Shown here: one piece after another, positions 19,788-29,377 of the stretch
Layout of the letters: each line of letters opens with the position of its first letter
How positions within the stretch are numbered: position 1 is the first letter of the stretch
Assembly (NCBI RefSeq): GCF_001039355.2
Contig: NW_019775452.1
Coordinates: 1 to 36,760, forward strand
DNA length: 36,760 nt
Direction of reading: 5' to 3'
From: Lingula anatina
Lineage: Eukaryota > Brachiopoda > Lingulata > Lingulida > Lingulidae
The notes under the pieces: model-generated
What the model was told of the DNA's origin: nothing
The model's input: the letters and a program-made list of their open reading frames with translations, nothing else
Database searches by the model: none
Position numbers and translations under genes: made by a program

Positions 19788-21047
19788 CTGCAGACTTCAC
19801 ATAATAATGGGAAATCTGGCACATATATGTAGTAAATTTGACTAATGTAAAGAAAGTATTAATACTAATTTTAATTTGCTTGGAAATGCTAGGATAAGTC
19901 TATTGGAAACCTTTATCATAGCATTCCCCCCTTCTTAACATTAAAAAAGTATTTTATCATTTTATTGTGAGGTCAACGCCATGAGAGTATACAACATTGG
20001 TCAAAAAGGTTGTCCCACCCCCAGTTTCATGTGCTTTGATTTATAAATGATCACATCACAGAAGTTAATTGCTAGTGTGACGAAGCTATTGGCTTGTCTA
20101 CNGTCCCTTTGACAGTAACTCAGGAGAAACTAAAGTGACTTTTCTTTTTGTCCACAAAAATAAAATCCAACGATGTATTTACTTTTTAAAAGCGTGCTAA
20201 TACCCCCGGTAATACGGGGATGGATTATACCCTACAGTTCAAACTTAATTTCAACTGATATTTGGGGACAGGCTATGCAGACAAATGTAAATAGATACTT
20301 TTTTCTCAAAGCATAAAGCTAGTCTGTTTACCTTGTAGAAAGCACCACACTAGATCATACAATTTCCGTGGTTTATATCGAGTGTATCTTAAGAGCGCGA
20401 CTGATACGAGAAAATTCCCACTTTTTATTGAATTGTTAAGCTTTCACTGCTTACTATAAACGCGGGTATTTTTCATCGTATTGGATATTGTTGAAAACAT
20501 GTCTGTTTGCAATTATTCTGATAGAAGGGAATTTTTCTGGGTCGTGGAAATTTCCGATAGACCTACGATAGTAAAGTGGCAAGAAAATCTCCGCTTTTTG
20601 TTATATTGTCGAAAGCTCCCTTTTAACTATAAAGGCGTTTTTTTATTCGTATTGGTATTTTGATATCAATGCAGCGCATTATTGCTCTTCCAAGAAAGCT
20701 TTTCGAATAGAAATCTACTCAGAAGAAGCTTGCCTTTAGTTATAAGAGCTGCAATTGATGCATATTTGCATATTTTTAATGAAGGAAGTTCTTCTGCATC
20801 GGAATAATCGTCTGATAGACTTGCTGTTTGCAGTCATCCTAAATTAAATGGAATGAATTTATCTGCGTCGGCAGAACTGCACAATAAACTCGCTTTGATA
20901 ACCCATTGTACTTATAAGAAAGCGATAATTAAACAAACAGACGACCGACTGAGTCCATATTTCTAGTTACTACTTTCGTCTCTGATGTTAAAGGGATAAT
21001 AACTGTTAATTTTGGTTAATGAATCCATTCCCACATTCAAAGTAAGT

Positions 21048-21049
<2 letters not shown>

Positions 21050-21080
<31 letters not shown>

Positions 21081-21305
21081 TAATATTCTCTTTAGGAGAT
21101 AATTACAGAGTGTAGCCATCTATGAGGGTCACGTGATGTGATGGGATGCACGAACTCCATAATAAATGCATTAACTGCCGTTTTGATGATGAAATAGATT
21201 TTATTTAATTTCTGTGAGTTGTTTGCAATGTATTTATAGAAATATTGATATCTTGCAAACAGGTCGTATCCCTTTAAGCCAATCGTTGTTTTCATCAAGC
21301 CTAAA
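21050..21305 (-). mobile_element. Poly-A-tailed short retroposon, copy in unit B
   Basis: Counterpart of 18935-19180 with T30 at 21050-21079. Confidence 0.5.
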
Positions 21306-21816
21306 CTTTATATAGGGATGCTAATACTCAATGGATTTTAATTTGAATTTGATATTTGGTGACAGACTTTGAAGACCAGGTGACAGTACAGTTTCCATAA
21401 AAAGTATTTTGTCAACAGATGCTGCTGTGCAAGAAGAACGACTCTTTATTGAGGGCGTCTTAAAATCACGACTGATGCAAGAAAACCCCCACTTTCTATT
21501 GTATTGTTTAGATCCCACTTTTTTACTATCATCACGCTTTTCTCATCGAATTGGAATGTTTAAATAGATACAGTTGATAAAATCATTTTAGTGTATTATC
21601 CCTCTTCCAAGAAAGCTTTTTAGATAGAAAACTAGTCTAAAAAGAGTTGTTACTGATGTTTGTTTGCAATTATTTAATGATAGGAGGGAATTTGTTTGTG
21701 GTAAGATTTGTCTGATTGATTTGTGTTTATTATCATTTGAACTAATAGGAAAGCGTTTGATAAACGAACAGAAGACCGGCTGTGCCCATATTTTTAGTTT
21801 CTAGTTTGATTGATAG

Positions 21817-21817
<1 letters not shown>

Positions 21818-21888
<71 letters not shown>
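21818..21888. repeat. (GT)n(GA)n compound microsatellite, unit B
   Basis: Shorter allele-like version of 19692-19787, lacking the internal ACTG interruption. Confidence 0.95.
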
Positions 21889-22202
21889 CTGCAGACTCCA
21901 CATAATAATGGGAAATCTGGCACATATATGTAGTAAATTTGACTAATGTAAAGAAAGTATTAATACTAATTTTAATTTGCTTGGAAATGCTACGATAAGT
22001 CTATTGGAAACCTTTATCATAGCATTCCCCCCTTCTTAACATTAAAAAAGTATTTTATCATTTTATTGTGAGGTCAACGCCATGAGAGTATACAACATTG
22101 GTCAAAAAGGTTGTCCCACCCCCAGTTTCATGTGCTTTGATTTATAAATGATCACATCACAGAAGTTAATTGCTAGTGTGACGAAGCTATTGGCTTGTCT
22201 AC

Positions 22203-22740
22203 GTCATGTTACGCGAGGTAGCAAATACAACTCAGATATTATCTTTCTAATTATTTATTGAACTACTGTCCAGTTATTACCCGTGCCGCTTCCTGCATTT
22301 CTATTTCTACCTCATGCAATCTCTAGCGGCCTTCTCTCTGTTTACACTAAGCGCAGTTGTATAAACACTATAAGAGCATGTCAATCAACTTAAGTTACTC
22401 TACTAAACACTCCCCGCTCTTATTCAATGCATGCTGTCACTTACTAACGTTACATAAGGAATGGTGATTTCCGTTCCAGATACCATAACTTACATGATTA
22501 TTGGTACAGAAAATACAAAATAGCAGTTAAGACATCCATATTTAATACCATTTATTCACATTTATTACATGTACCCCCCTCAAATCCAAGGTTCCACTGT
22601 CATTTCCAAGGAGGTAAAGAAATGCCGATTAAATTGAAATGACACCACCAAAAGTCACCAAATTTACACACATTTAGCATTAGGGTGTGCTCGTTAAAGG
22701 TCACGCGTCTGTTAGCGTGTGTGGCCACCGCACACTCTTA
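22203..22740. other. Non-coding stretch downstream of the tandem duplication
   Basis: No gene is seen. Its right part may include the 3' end of the Tc1-like element whose transposase remnant follows on the minus strand. Confidence 0.4.
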
Positions 22741-23013
22741 TTATCTCCTGTAGACGGCGTCACAGCCTTCAACAAGGGTAACAATTCTTTTTTTGGGGGA
22801 TATTGTCCCATGTTTCTTAAAAAGTTTGGCGGAATTGGTCCGGACTATTTGGGGTTTGGTTCTCCTCTGGATTGCACATTTCAATTCATGCCACGGGTGC
22901 TCAGTAGGTTTATTATCATGTTTCAAAGATGGCTTCTCCAGCCTCATGACATTGAGTTTCTGCAACAAATCACTCACCACACGAGAACTGTGAGCAAATG
23001 TGCTGTCATGATG
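22741..23013 (-). pseudogene. Tc1-like transposase C-terminal remnant
   Basis: The minus strand reads HHDSTFAHSSRVVSDLLQKL (the QHDNAPAHTA.. catalytic box, decayed), then PTEHPWHELKCAIQRR (PIEHLWDELGRRV-type) and LFKKHGTISPKKRIVTLVEG with AVYRR, as in the Tc1 carboxy end. Upstream sequence is too decayed to read. Part of its amino-terminal side is duplicated at 23631-23690. Confidence 0.7.
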
Positions 23014-23620
23014 AAGCCTGGATAACCCCAGAAGTACCCTCTTGCAGATGGAATGAGGTATCAGTTGAGAATGTCAGGTTCAGTGACCCCAAATTTACCA
23101 GAACTTCTATGACCCCACTGTGCTCTGTACAAAAGGCTGGCTGGGGGTTTATCACACCTAAACTACTCCCAGCATTTAAGGCAGGTATTTTATAATGATG
23201 TAATGTAATAAGTATTTGGCAATAATACTTTTATTACAAGAAATAACCAAACTCAGATTTTAAGAACAACAGAACAACATTATTTAGGAAGTCCTTGTCA
23301 GTGCCCACTTGCAAAAATACTTTTCTTTTTTGTCACACTAAATGAAAATGTAGATCATAGAAAAAAATGTGAGTAAAAATTGAATTATGTTGAGTAAGCA
23401 TCCTGCTAACATCAATAAAAATAATTAGCTTGCTGACTAGGGAATACGCTAATACTGGTAAATCATATGATTGGGGTCGTAAATGACCCCACACGGTCAC
23501 TTGAGGGTTAAGACTAATATACTACTGGTAGCTCAAGCTGATATAAACATAGGAAAATGTGTGTGTTTAATGGTTGTGTGTGTCTGACTGTGTGTGTGTG
23601 AGAGAGAGAGGGGGGGGGGC
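22946..23620. repeat. Tandem duplication of about 0.7 kb, unit 1
   Basis: From gacattgagtttctgcaaca to the GT/GA microsatellite. Repeated as 23625-24912, where the second unit has an extra 541 bp (24160-24700). A motif ggggtcgtaaatgacccc and a TTAA (23508-23511) next to cacttgaggg lie near the end. Confidence 0.8.
23575..23620. repeat. (GT)n(GA)n microsatellite
   Basis: A short GT tract, then GA, then a run of G. It shares left flank with 24823-24912. Confidence 0.9.
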
Positions 23621-24159
23621 AGGGTATGACATTGAGTTTCTGCAACAAATCACTCACCACACTAGAACTGTGAACAAATGTGCTGTCATGATGAAGCCTG
23701 GATAACCCCAGAAGTACCCTCTTGCAGATGGAATGAGGTATCAGTTGAGAATGTCAGGTTCAGTGACCCTAAAACTACCAGAACTTCTATGACTCCATTG
23801 TGCTCTGTACAGGAATCCTTATCATAAAAGGCTGGTTGGGGGTTTATCACACCTAAACTACTCCCAGCATTTAAGGCAGGTATTTTATAATGATGTAATG
23901 TAATAAGTATTTGGCAATAATACTTCTATTACAAGAAATAACCAAACACAGATTTTAAGAACAACAGAACAACACTATTAAGGCAGTCCTTGTCAGTTCC
24001 CACTTGCAAAAATACTTTTCTTTTTTTTGTCACACTAAATGAAAATGCAGATCATAGAAAAGAATGTGAGTAAAAATTGAATTATGTTGAGTTAGCATCC
24101 TGCTAATATCAATAAAAAATAATTAGCTTGTTGACTAGGGAATACGCTAATACTGGTAA

Positions 24160-24700
24160 GGAAGTCATCCTAAACAGAACACATTCAATCAACCTACATG
24201 TATGTTACTACCACACCTATGTATAAAACAAAAACCACACAAGCATCTTGTTTGTATATGTGTTATTTGCTATCGACAAAATTCTTTATATTAGTGAAAT
24301 ACCTGAAAATTGTAACATTCAAAATGAGAGACACAGTTATGAAAACAAGTTCCAACAAAGCTTCTGAAATTAGATTCAGCGATGCACTATTAGTAACATT
24401 TCAAGCACAATCTTCACAAACCACTTGTTTGTGGCTATGTTCTGAACACACTAGCTGGTTGAATGAAGCACATGGTGCACTGCAATACAATATAAAGTAC
24501 TGATAAGAAGTGGAAAATTTGAACAAAATTAAAAATATATATATTTGGGGTCATAAATGACCAACAAGAGTTTGTGATGTATACGCCACATTAATTGGTT
24601 GATCCCTGCAAAAAAACTGTGGAAGTGTGTAGGATAAGTAGACTGACTAACTCATACTAGGAAAGAAAACTCGGATAAAAATAAAGAGATGGCGCATTAA
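24160..24700. repeat. 541-bp segment present in only one duplicate
   Basis: It sits between ggtaa and atcatatg, which are directly joined in unit 1 (near 23460). It includes ggggtcataaatgacc, a relative of the palindrome in the flanks. It could be an insertion in unit 2 or a deletion from unit 1. The largest open frame (24198-24503) shows no family motif. Confidence 0.6.
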
Positions 24701-24822
24701 ATCATATGGTTGGGGTCGTAAATGGCCCCACACGGTCACTTGAGGGTTAAGACTAATATACTACTGGTAGCTGAAGCTGATATAAACATAGGAAAATGGG
24801 TGTATTTAATGGTTGTGTGTGT

Positions 24823-24826
24823 CTGA

Positions 24827-24875
<49 letters not shown>

Positions 24876-24912
24876 GAAGAAAGAGAGAGAGAGAGAGATA
24901 GAAAGAGAGAGA
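24823..24912. repeat. (GT)n(GA)n microsatellite, interrupted
   Basis: A GT tract followed by an impure GA tract. Confidence 0.95.
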
Positions 24913-24939
24913 CTGTTTGCCAGATGAGTATTGAAAGTT

Positions 24940-25095
24940 CCAAAATCAAGGTTAAAATCATATGGTGACATATCATTTTGTGTAGCTGCACCAGTAGAGT
25001 GGAATAAGTTGCCAATTTTTATTAGACAAATAGAATCACAAGAATCTTTTAAAAAGGAATTAAAAACTCATATTTTTAAGACATTTTATTCATGA
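24940..25095 (+). pseudogene. LINE reverse transcriptase C-terminal remnant
   Basis: The plus strand reads PKSRLKSYGDISFCVAAPVE, then WNKLPIFIRQIESQESFKKE and LKTHIFKTFYS, and a stop. This is the standard end of CR1/L2/Rex-like non-LTR reverse transcriptases (R.R.K.YG.R.F...AP..WN.LP..IR...S...FK..LKTHLF). The frame is closed by a stop just upstream, so only the 3' end inserted or survived, as in 5'-truncated LINE copies. Confidence 0.8.
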
Positions 25096-25302
25096 ATCTT
25101 AAATTTTACAATTTTAAAGAAACCTTCGATTTTTTACTTTTAATTACTGTTTATTACAATTAAGTTAGTTTAGCTCTTATTTATATAAAATATATCTTAA
25201 CCATGTATCTATAAACTTCTTTGTATTTTATGTTGTACAGTCTATTGAACATTTTATGGATTTTAGACTTGAAATAAATATATTATTAATAAATATATTA
25301 TT
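25096..25302 (+). mobile_element. LINE 3' untranslated tail
   Basis: AT-rich tail ending in aaataaatatattattaata and ATT-type short repeats, typical of the 3' ends of these LINE clades. Confidence 0.55.
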
Positions 25303-25874
25303 ATTGCATGGTGAGTAATCGGCACAAACACATTTGGATGGGATTTAAACAAATTTAATAAAAGTTGCAGTGATGTGCTTAATCGATCATAATCTGTGAG
25401 GTCAACGCCATGGGAGTATATATAACATACACATAGTAAAAAGCAAGGTACGTGATATAAGATTCCCATGCATAGCGATAACTGTCTTAAAAGCAGGAAT
25501 CATGTAAGAAAATTCCCTGTTTCGATTACATTGTTAGGTGCCAACTTCAGAGGCTTACTTGGGGATTTATTTTTCGTTTTGGAAATTTTGCAAAAAAAAA
25601 AAAAAAAAAAAAATTATTATAAAAAAATAACTTCTTGCCTCAAAAAACTAGACTGTACAAACTTGCCTATAAACACAGCAGACTGAGTAGGTCTTGAGTT
25701 AATAATTTATTATCTTAAGATGAAAGCGTTCAATAACCAAACAGAACACCAGCTGTGTGATCATATTTAAGGGACTTTTTCTGCATCTAGTGCTTAAAAG
25801 ACTCTAGGACTGACATGCTACTGATATGTTCAAGCTGATATAAAGATAGGACAATGTGTGTATAATGGTGTGCG
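25303..25874. repeat. Degenerate R-family repeat and poly-A tract
   Basis: Phrases around 25497-25790 (catgtaagaaaattccc, aaagcgttcaataaccaaacag, ccagctgtgt) match the intergenic R family weakly. An A20-type run lies at about 25592-25612. There is no gene. Confidence 0.5.
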
Positions 25875-25950
25875 TGAGAGAGAGAGAAAGAGAGAGAGAG
25901 AAAGAGAGAAAGAGAGAGAGAGAAAGAGAGAAAGAGAGAGAGAGAGAGAG
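25875..25950. repeat. (GA)n microsatellite with AAAG interruptions
   Basis: Preceded by aagctgatataaagatagga, the same left flank as the 23575 and 24823 microsatellites. Confidence 0.95.
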
Positions 25951-26269
25951 GCTGCTTTTGGATGCTAACTACTATGCCCCTCACTGTCTACTATAAAGGT
26001 ATAGTTAATCACTGTATACTGAAATTTCAGGGTGACAACCCCCTAAAAGCAAAAGGAACCAATGGAAATAAATTAAATTCTGCAAATGTCCATCAAATTG
26101 CAAGACATTTGATGAGCATAAAAGTCAGTATGTGAATGTCTATCCCCCAAAATTTAAGTTATGTTTTTTGTTTTGCATGAAAGTTATGTTTTAAAAAAAT
26201 GATCCATATGCCAAAAACAAAAACATTTCCCTGCTTCTTGTTGTGGTTGTTGCTTTCAGTTCACCGATT

Positions 26270-26610
26270 GTTTGAGGGTTGTTCTGGTACATTTTATCTG
26301 TGACATACCCACACAAATAAAAAAAAAAATCTCGGAGAAGGAGGTCAAAGTTGGTGAATTCGGTGCCCACTCAAGGTCCCATTTATTGCTGATTAGTGTC
26401 TCCTGTCATTTCATATGGATCATGTTATCTTTATTCCGACATATCTACCTGTATAAACTTGCCCAAGGACACTGTGGATTGTGAATATAGGATAATTCAT
26501 CGTCATTATTTGCTGAACCACATACTTTGCTACGGGTACTCTGGTGTCTACTACACTCTATGAATAACATATTTCTCATGTTTAAATACAGACTCACAAT
26601 GTAGGTGATG

Positions 26611-26678
<68 letters not shown>

Positions 26679-27050
26679 TTTTGGTCAAAATATCAAGTCA
26701 GTCTGTTTACCATGTAGAAAACACGATACTGATGCAAGAAAACCCGCACTTAATATGTAATTGTAGAGCGCTTTTTGTAAATATATTATATAGATTAAAA
26801 TTAATCCATTTGATTCAGGATTTTTTCATTGTATTGGTTATTGTTGAAATCATGTTTGCAATTAATTTGATGGGAGGGAATTTTTTCTGCGTCCAAGGGT
26901 ATTAAGTGCATAATTCGTGCACCGTACTGTCATCGCATTTTAAATGTAATCTAGGTTTTAATAACTTATTGTTTGAAAACGTTTCAAGAACAAACAATAT
27001 ACTGGCTGTGTCCATAATTTTAGTTTCTAGTGTCTATGCCTTTGAATTTT
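26270..27050. repeat. Block D, copy 1 (flanks the TRIM gene 3 region)
   Basis: It is homologous to 33178-33935. Shared: the stretch from gtacattttatctgtgacat through acttgcccaaggacactgtg and tgctgaaccacata, then cagtctgtttaccatgta and the R-family phrases. The right part is interrupted by an (AT)n tract at 26614-26670. A 70-codon plus-strand frame (26272-26484) keeps the same stop and similar residues in both copies, but no family is recognised. Confidence 0.7.
26614..26682. repeat. (AT)n microsatellite followed by poly-T
   Basis: About 57 bases of AT, then about 12 T. Confidence 0.95.
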
Positions 27051-27069
27051 GAATATTTCTCCAAGTGGC

Positions 27070-27153
27070 TTAGATGTATGGCACGCCTACTGAAGTTGCT
27101 AAGGGGTAATTAATTATCGCTTGGCAGCTTCAGTAGGCGCGCCAGACATCTAA
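27070..27153. repeat. 84-bp near-perfect hairpin
   Basis: Arms of about 28-30 bases (27070-27099 and 27125-27153) pair with about four mismatches around a loop of roughly 25 bases. The core is CGCCTACTGAAG against CTTCAGTAGGCG. The outer edge contains TGGCTTAGATG, which fits the tRNA A-box consensus TRGYNNARNNG. It could be a folded MITE, an inverted tRNA-like SINE head, or a small-RNA precursor. A further 10-bp hairpin (tagatcgatc / gatcgatcta) lies at 27190-27215. Confidence 0.75.
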
Positions 27154-27215
27154 CTGCTCAAAGCAATTTAGCAAGAAACCCCTCGGAGATAGATCGATCC
27201 TGTTAGATCGATCTA

Positions 27216-27391
27216 GGTATGAGAACAGAGTCAATAGACATCACTAAAGATTTAAACTGTATTGAAAATATCAAATACATTTTTAAAAATATATTTTCCA
27301 AAATTGAATGATAGAATGCTTGATGCTATTGGTCTAACACTTATTCAATTGTCAGGTTAAAATATTTAGTGAAACCATCCCAAGCGCATAC

Positions 27392-27430
<39 letters not shown>

Positions 27431-27860
27431 TCAACTAAGAAAGCTACTGACACTGGAAACATTTCAATAGAACAATTTTGAATGTCCAATTTGCTCCATT
27501 TTGAGATTCTAAACATAGTGAATGAGTGAATCTGGCAAACTGCAATGATAAGAGTTTATTTCCATTTTGACACTTTTATCACACAGTACACGATAGCAGG
27601 TTTACCATCATTTCATATAATCAACTAGCAATATTGCTGAGATGCAGAACTGTCAACATGTCAAAAGAACACTGCGTATCTTATTAGTTCGATAATGAGA
27701 CTGTTAACATGCCTAAAAATTAAATCTGAGGAAACATCGATTATATAAAAATGAACTTGATCAAAACTTAACCGATCAAGCTTATTTTCAAACTTGATCT
27801 GAATATAACAAAGATTGATCGCATCTGTGAGTTGAAAGACAATAGACTTATCGGTTTTCC
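27216..27860. other. Non-coding, AT-rich
   Basis: Apart from the microsatellite at 27391-27430, nothing is recognised. Confidence 0.4.
27391..27430. repeat. (GT)n(GA)n microsatellite
   Basis: Sixteen GT-tract bases, then a GA run. Confidence 0.95.
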
Positions 27861-28250
27861 TTGTAATGTGTTAACAGTGTTGCAAATATGCTGAAAAAGT
27901 GAGAAAAAATATAACTTTAAAAAATTGCTGATTTACGAAATTGACCTGCATTTAAAGAATATGTATTAGTTCTGTAAGTTCCAAGCCAAAAGGTAAAACG
28001 ATATTCTAGTTATGGAGTTAACAGTGTTGCATATGTACCGGTATGTATGCCGTAAAAAGGGGAAAATGCAGAACTTTTGAAAAAAAAAGGCCCGATCCAG
28101 TTGATTTTTGAACCCCACCTATGTATTATGAATATTCGACAATTCTGTAACTTTCAAGGCAAAACGTAAATTGTTTTCCAATTATCATGTTATCGGTGAA
28201 AGTGCACGGCGATGGCGCAGCGTCGACGGCGACGACAGACGCAGATGACA
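27861..28250. repeat. Two-unit degenerate repeat with CG-rich tail
   Basis: Two units share ttaacagtgttgcaWatatg.. and ttctgtaaSttYcaaggcaaaa-like text (about 27870-28020 and 28021-28190). A short CpG-rich piece follows (cgtcgacggcgacgacagac, about 28219-28240), a style seen in dispersed repeats of marine invertebrates. Confidence 0.45.
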
Positions 28251-29377
28251 GCTATATGTACAGACACATCTGAGTCTTACTTTCAAGGACTACATAAATA
28301 CATTTACCATTACTGGATACATTTCACCGCTAATATGTTAATCAATGTATCTGTAGAATTCACATTCCATATTTTACCAGAGTAAGAGTTTAATTTAAAA
28401 TCTTTGTAACAGAGGTTAGGTTAAACTGTAACCTAAATTATACCATGCATTTAAACCGTTCCAAATATTTCACAAGAAAAGCTTCGCGGTCATTAGATTT
28501 TTTCTCTGTAGCGTTTTTTGGCGCTTTGTATTTGTAAGCGGCATATTGGTGTCTGTATAACAAAACATTAAACCTACATGATCGCAGCTATAGGCAAGAA
28601 AAAACAACACAATACCCAAGAAAGTTAATGTACACAAACAAGTAGGCTAACAATAGGCCTAGACACGTGTTTGCGAATAACTGTCCATTTAAAGTTACTG
28701 GAAGAATCTAGAAGAAGATAAAAACTATTATGTGCTACTGAAATTGTAAAATAGGAACCAATAATCCCGAAGTTCTTCCTGGTAAATATAACTGTTGCTT
28801 CAATGGTNGGGGGGGCAGCTGCTCATTTTTTTTATTTCTAAAAGATGTAATTGCATTTTAGAGTTGTACAGAAATCGCACAGAAAATGTTCTGCTCCCAA
28901 ACGCTTTTGGTACAATGATTACAACAAGCAACATATTCAAGTCAATTTTTTTTTATTTCTAAAAGATGTAATTGCATTTTAGAGTTGTACAGAATACATA
29001 TCTTTGTAATTCTCGTCATACGCCATATCCATCATATGCCTGTAAAATTATTCACAGGGAAATAGAAAATAATATAATATCAACAACATGCAGTTTCATG
29101 AACAGACAAAAGATAAATAAACTGATAGCAATAACATTTTCAAAATAATTTTAATGGAATTAATTATATGTTGATTTGCAAATCGTAAAAGTACTATAAG
29201 AGATAAAATTAGTTATCTTATAATATATTGTATTTACAGATATATTTATCTATTTAAGACACAAATCCCACTTACTTTTATTTGTGTTGGATGGTTTTAA
29301 AGTAGTATGTTAAGTACATTTTCCTCAGTGATTAATATCACAATCCAAACAACACAGTATCAAAGCACATGTCATTT
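28251..29377. other. Non-coding region 3' of TRIM gene 3
   Basis: It contains a 45-base direct repeat (tttttttatttctaaaagat.., 28829-28873 and 28947-28993) and an isolated N at 28807. The hairpin module found 3' of the other TRIM positions is not recognisable here. The last 60 bases are the conserved TRIM 3' flank. Confidence 0.5.
29277..29282 (-). terminator. Candidate polyadenylation signal of TRIM gene 3
   Basis: AATAAA on the minus strand about 95 bases past the stop codon. Position is plausible; there is no other support. Confidence 0.3.

Larger units (their letters stand above)
17978..20101. repeat. 2.1-kb tandem duplication, unit A
   Basis: It begins gtccctttgacagtaactca and ends gctattggcttgtctac. 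Unit B (20103-22202) repeats it almost base for base. Differences include a 10-base indel near 18060, substitutions near 18200-18250, and microsatellite lengths. There is no gene inside. It contains two degenerate copies of the locus repeat (18281-18860, 19354-19690), a poly-A-tailed retroposon on the minus strand, and a GT/GA microsatellite. Confidence 0.9.
20103..22202. repeat. 2.1-kb tandem duplication, unit B
   Basis: Near-identical copy of 17978-20101, separated from it by a single N at 20102. The third copy at 31986-33172 shares some base differences with B (aagctagtctg, ccacactagatca) and others with A (atgtccgtagttt). Confidence 0.9.
23625..24912. repeat. Tandem duplication, unit 2, with 541-bp extra segment
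   Basis: It matches 22946-23620 on both sides of the extra segment 24160-24700. Small differences (an 11-base insert near 23815, scattered substitutions) show it is not perfectly recent. Confidence 0.8.

Noticed and set aside
24753-25984. Serine/leucine-rich minus-strand frames
   Set aside because: Translations of GA/GT microsatellites, not proteins.
27072-27099. True miR-183 family gene
   Set aside because: Only the eight-base seed matches; the rest of the mature sequence and the nearly perfect long pairing do not fit, so kept only as a hairpin of unknown role.
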